In this document: positions 62,406-64,000 of the stretch, piece after piece
Numbering within the stretch: the stretch's first letter is position 1
How the letters are laid out: every line of letters begins with the position of its first letter
Program-made: the position numbers and the translations under genes
Notes under the pieces: model-generated
Told to the model about the DNA's origin: nothing
The model's database searches: none
Seen by the model: only the letters and a program-made list of their open reading frames with translations
Assembly (NCBI GenBank): GCA_965199865.1
Contig: CBDATU010000003.1
Coordinates: 1 to 64,000 of the forward strand
DNA from: JAPOUP01 sp965199865
GTDB lineage: Bacteria > Pseudomonadota > Alphaproteobacteria > Rhodobacterales > Rhodobacteraceae
Direction of reading: 5' to 3'
Length of the DNA: 64,000 bases

Positions 62406-62910
62406 AATCATCGCCTACACCGATGGAGCATGCAGCGGCAATCCAGGGCCTGGTGGCTGGGGTGTTGTTCTGGAAGCAAGCGACGGTGGGCAATTGCTGA
62501 AGAGACGTGAGCTATGCGGCGGCGCAGCTGACACGACGAACAACCGCATGGAACTCGTGGCCGTGATTTCCGCGCTGGAAGCCCTTAGCAGACCGAGCGT
62601 CATCACAGTGGTCACTGACAGCACCTATGTTAAGAACGGGATCACGCACTGGATTCAGGGCTGGAAGAGCAATGGCTGGAAGACATCAGCGCGGAATCCG
62701 GTCAAGAACAGGGATCTCTGGGAGGTGCTGGACAGGGAGCGGATGCGGAACCAGGTAACCTGGAAGTGGATCAAGGGACATGCCGGCCATTCCGGCAATG
62801 AGCGGGCGGACGCGCTGGCCCGACAGGGCATGGCGCCATTCAAGCCGAAGCGACCGGGAAAGAAGCGAGGTGGAGAGGGAAACCCGCAGCGGCACAACGG
62901 TTCGAACTGA
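62398..62910 (+). CDS. rnhA: Ribonuclease HI
   Basis: This 170-aa enzyme cleaves RNA in RNA-DNA hybrids. Active-site residues are in IAYTDGACSGNPGPGGWGV (Asp), NNRMELVAVISAL (Glu), VTDSTYVKNGI (Asp) and KWIKGHAGHSGNERADALA (His, Asp). It has a basic tail beyond the usual end. Start ATG at 62398. Confidence 0.95.
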   Translation: MPEIIAYTDGACSGNPGPGGWGVVLEASDGGQLLKRRELCGGAADTTNNRMELVAVISALEALSRPSVITVVTDSTYVKNGITHWIQGWKSNGWKTSARNPVKNRDLWEVLDRERMRNQVTWKWIKGHAGHSGNERADALARQGMAPFKPKRPGKKRGGEGNPQRHNGSN

Positions 62911-63380
62911 TTGGGAGCGGCATTGTGCGCTCCTAACCGCAACCACACGCCAGGAGATGATGACAATTCCTCTATCCTATTGATGTGAAATGCTATATTT
63001 TTGGGGGGACAGACGTCACAGCTATGTCTGCCGTAGAGAAACTGAACGCCCTATCCACAATCGGCGGTAATACCGCGTCAATGATCTGCGACTGCGAAGC
63101 GAAGGCGTTGCCCAAGGGTGCCGCATCAGCCGTGTCCGACATATCCGGAGAAGACCGGTTCGCGGCCCAATCCTCCACCGACGGCGATACGGACCTTACC
63201 ATCACTTGGCCCGTTCGGCGCGTCAACGGCGCTTCCAGTTTCCCCAATGACCAAGATCAGATCCGGATCGGAAAAGCATGCAAGTAGTCAGATCCCGGAT
63301 CACGGTCTCGGGTCCGTCGGTCGGTTTTCCTCGCGCATCGGGCATCCGGGGAGCCGTCGCATTGTCGCCTGTCCGCAGGA
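62911..63380. other. 470-bp convergent intergenic region, no gene seen
   Basis: Opposed short frames at 62985-63287 (+) and 62993-63247 (-) look random. A short dyad (GGAGCG / CGCTCC, ~62914-62934) just after rnhA has no T-run. The segment around 62960-63000 is AT-rich. Confidence 0.45.
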
Positions 63381-63833
63381 TCAGGCCCTGTAGCTGGCGT
63401 CAACCTCATTGATCGCGTTGACGTTGCCTGCCGAGGGCCCTTCGGGATCGAAGGATGTGGTCAGGAAAGCCTCGGCAATCCTCTTTGCCAGTTCCGGCCC
63501 GATGACTCGGGCACCCATGGTGATGATCTGCGCATTGTTCGAGGATGCCGCCTTGCCTGCGGAATAGGTGTCATGACATTGCGCGGCACGGATGCCGGGC
63601 ACCTTGTTGGCGGCAAGGCAGACACCGATACCGGTGCCGCAGACAAGAATGGCGCGGTCGTAGTCACCTTCGACAACTGCCGAGGCGACACGGTCTGACA
63701 GGTTGGCATAGAAAGGATCGGGACCGGATTCGGTATGCGAAAGCTCGTCCACCTCGTAGGTTTCGCCCAGATGGTCGGCAAGAGTTCTGGCAAGACCTTC
63801 TCCGGCGCTGTCGCCGGCAACGGCAATTTTCAT
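63381..63833 (-). CDS. RpiB/LacAB-family sugar-phosphate isomerase
   Basis: This 150-aa protein has MKIAVAGDSAGEGLARTLAD, the active-site region AILVCGTGIGVCLAANKVPG with Cys, CHDTYSAGKAASSNNAQIIT and GARVIGPELAKRIAEAFL. This is the RpiB fold. Because a TIM-like gene stands beside it, the pair resembles the two isomerases of tetrose or branched-sugar (erythritol/apionate-type) catabolism, so erythrulose 4-phosphate isomerisation is likelier than ribose 5-phosphate. AAGGAG eight nt upstream fixes the ATG at 63833. Confidence 0.85.
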   Translation of the reverse strand: MKIAVAGDSAGEGLARTLADHLGETYEVDELSHTESGPDPFYANLSDRVASAVVEGDYDRAILVCGTGIGVCLAANKVPGIRAAQCHDTYSAGKAASSNNAQIITMGARVIGPELAKRIAEAFLTTSFDPEGPSAGNVNAINEVDASYRA

Positions 63834-63853
63834 CGGTCGTCTCCTTTCAGGTA

Positions 63854-64000
63854 TCAGGTCGCGGCGGCGCATCTGGCCAGAATGTTCAGATAGCCTTCAA
63901 CGTTCCAGGCCGAGCGTCCAATGAACAGTCCGTCAACATTGGGACACTGGATCAGGGACCGGCAGTTTTCCGGGTTGACCGAGCCACCATAAAGGCAGGG
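63854..64000 (-). CDS. Triosephosphate-isomerase-like protein, C-terminal end (cut by window edge)
   Basis: The last 48 codons read PCLYGGSVNPENCRSLIQCP then NVDGLFIGRSAWNVEGYLNI, matching the phosphate-binding C-terminus of TIM (YGGSV and GxxIGRSAW). It ends 21 bp before the RpiB-like start. In company with that gene it is probably the L-tetrulose-phosphate isomerase of a sugar catabolic operon rather than the glycolytic enzyme; that is inferred. Confidence 0.82.
   Translation of the reverse strand, partial: PCLYGGSVNPENCRSLIQCPNVDGLFIGRSAWNVEGYLNILARCAAAT

Noticed and set aside
1..64000. CRISPR array, rRNA or riboswitch
   Set aside because: No regularly spaced repeats, rRNA-like blocks or recognisable riboswitch cores were seen while reading both strands.

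Overview
The window looks like the chromosome of an alphaproteobacterium, most likely of the order Rhodobacterales. The housekeeping genes (rpoZ, spoT, pdxJ, acpS, lepB, rnc, era, recO, DUF1491, mlaA/mlaC, rsmD, ispH, rnhA), the abundance of branched-chain-amino-acid-type and TRAP-TAXI transporters, and the base composition all fit. I see no rRNA, tRNA or CRISPR array. Coding density is low: about a dozen gaps of 300-800 bp hold no convincing gene, and several broken genes are present.

Region 1 (about 1-10 kb) is a bacterial microcompartment (BMC) locus. On the minus strand it encodes a glutamine-synthetase-like gamma-glutamyl ligase, BMC-P, BMC-H, an opine-dehydrogenase-like protein, a CoA-acylating aldehyde dehydrogenase, BMC-T, a malate-dehydrogenase-like enzyme and a RidA protein. 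A Liv-type substrate-binding protein and permease follow and run off the left edge. A SolA/sarcosine-oxidase-like flavoprotein is divergent. The same 15-bp palindromic operator stands before the binding-protein gene and in the ligase/oxidase intergenic region, which suggests one GntR-like regulon for an amine-derived substrate. No phosphotransacylase, alcohol dehydrogenase or kinase is visible, so this is not a classical complete metabolosome core.

Region 2 (10-24 kb) mixes a flavin amine/amino-acid oxidase, lepB-acpS, a TRAP-TAXI uptake system with a universal stress protein, an AbrB-family membrane protein, rsmD, a small gene paired with a HEPN-like gene that carries an internal stop, and a truncated high-GC IS1380-type transposase.

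Region 3 (24.9-34.9 kb) is a tightly packed minus-strand operon that looks like a DISARM-related defence system: DrmA-like helicase, DrmB-like DUF1998 protein, a compact UvrD-like helicase, an unrecognised 528-aa protein, and a NERD-nuclease/SF1-helicase fusion. It has no methyltransferase and no recognisable DrmC (phospholipase D).

Region 4 (35-43.3 kb) is a catabolic/transport island: a glutamine-synthetase-like protein and an RpiR regulator, divergent from an N-formylglutamate-amidohydrolase-like hydrolase, an isochorismatase-like hydrolase and a complete Liv-type ABC transporter that includes a LivM-LivG fusion.

Region 5 (43.6-62.9 kb) is mostly core genome: aminotransferase-sseA, recO-DUF1491-era-rnc, a penicillin-binding protein, mlaC-mlaA, sfsA, map, pdxJ-DUF2062-spoT-rpoZ-folK, an NYN-domain protein, ispH, a methyltransferase and rnhA. 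Genes that commonly form one alphaproteobacterial run (spoT-pdxJ-acpS-lepB-rnc-era-recO) are here split into three blocks. The right edge (63.4-64 kb) begins a sugar-phosphate isomerase pair (RpiB-like and TIM-like) of the kind found in tetrose or branched-sugar catabolism.
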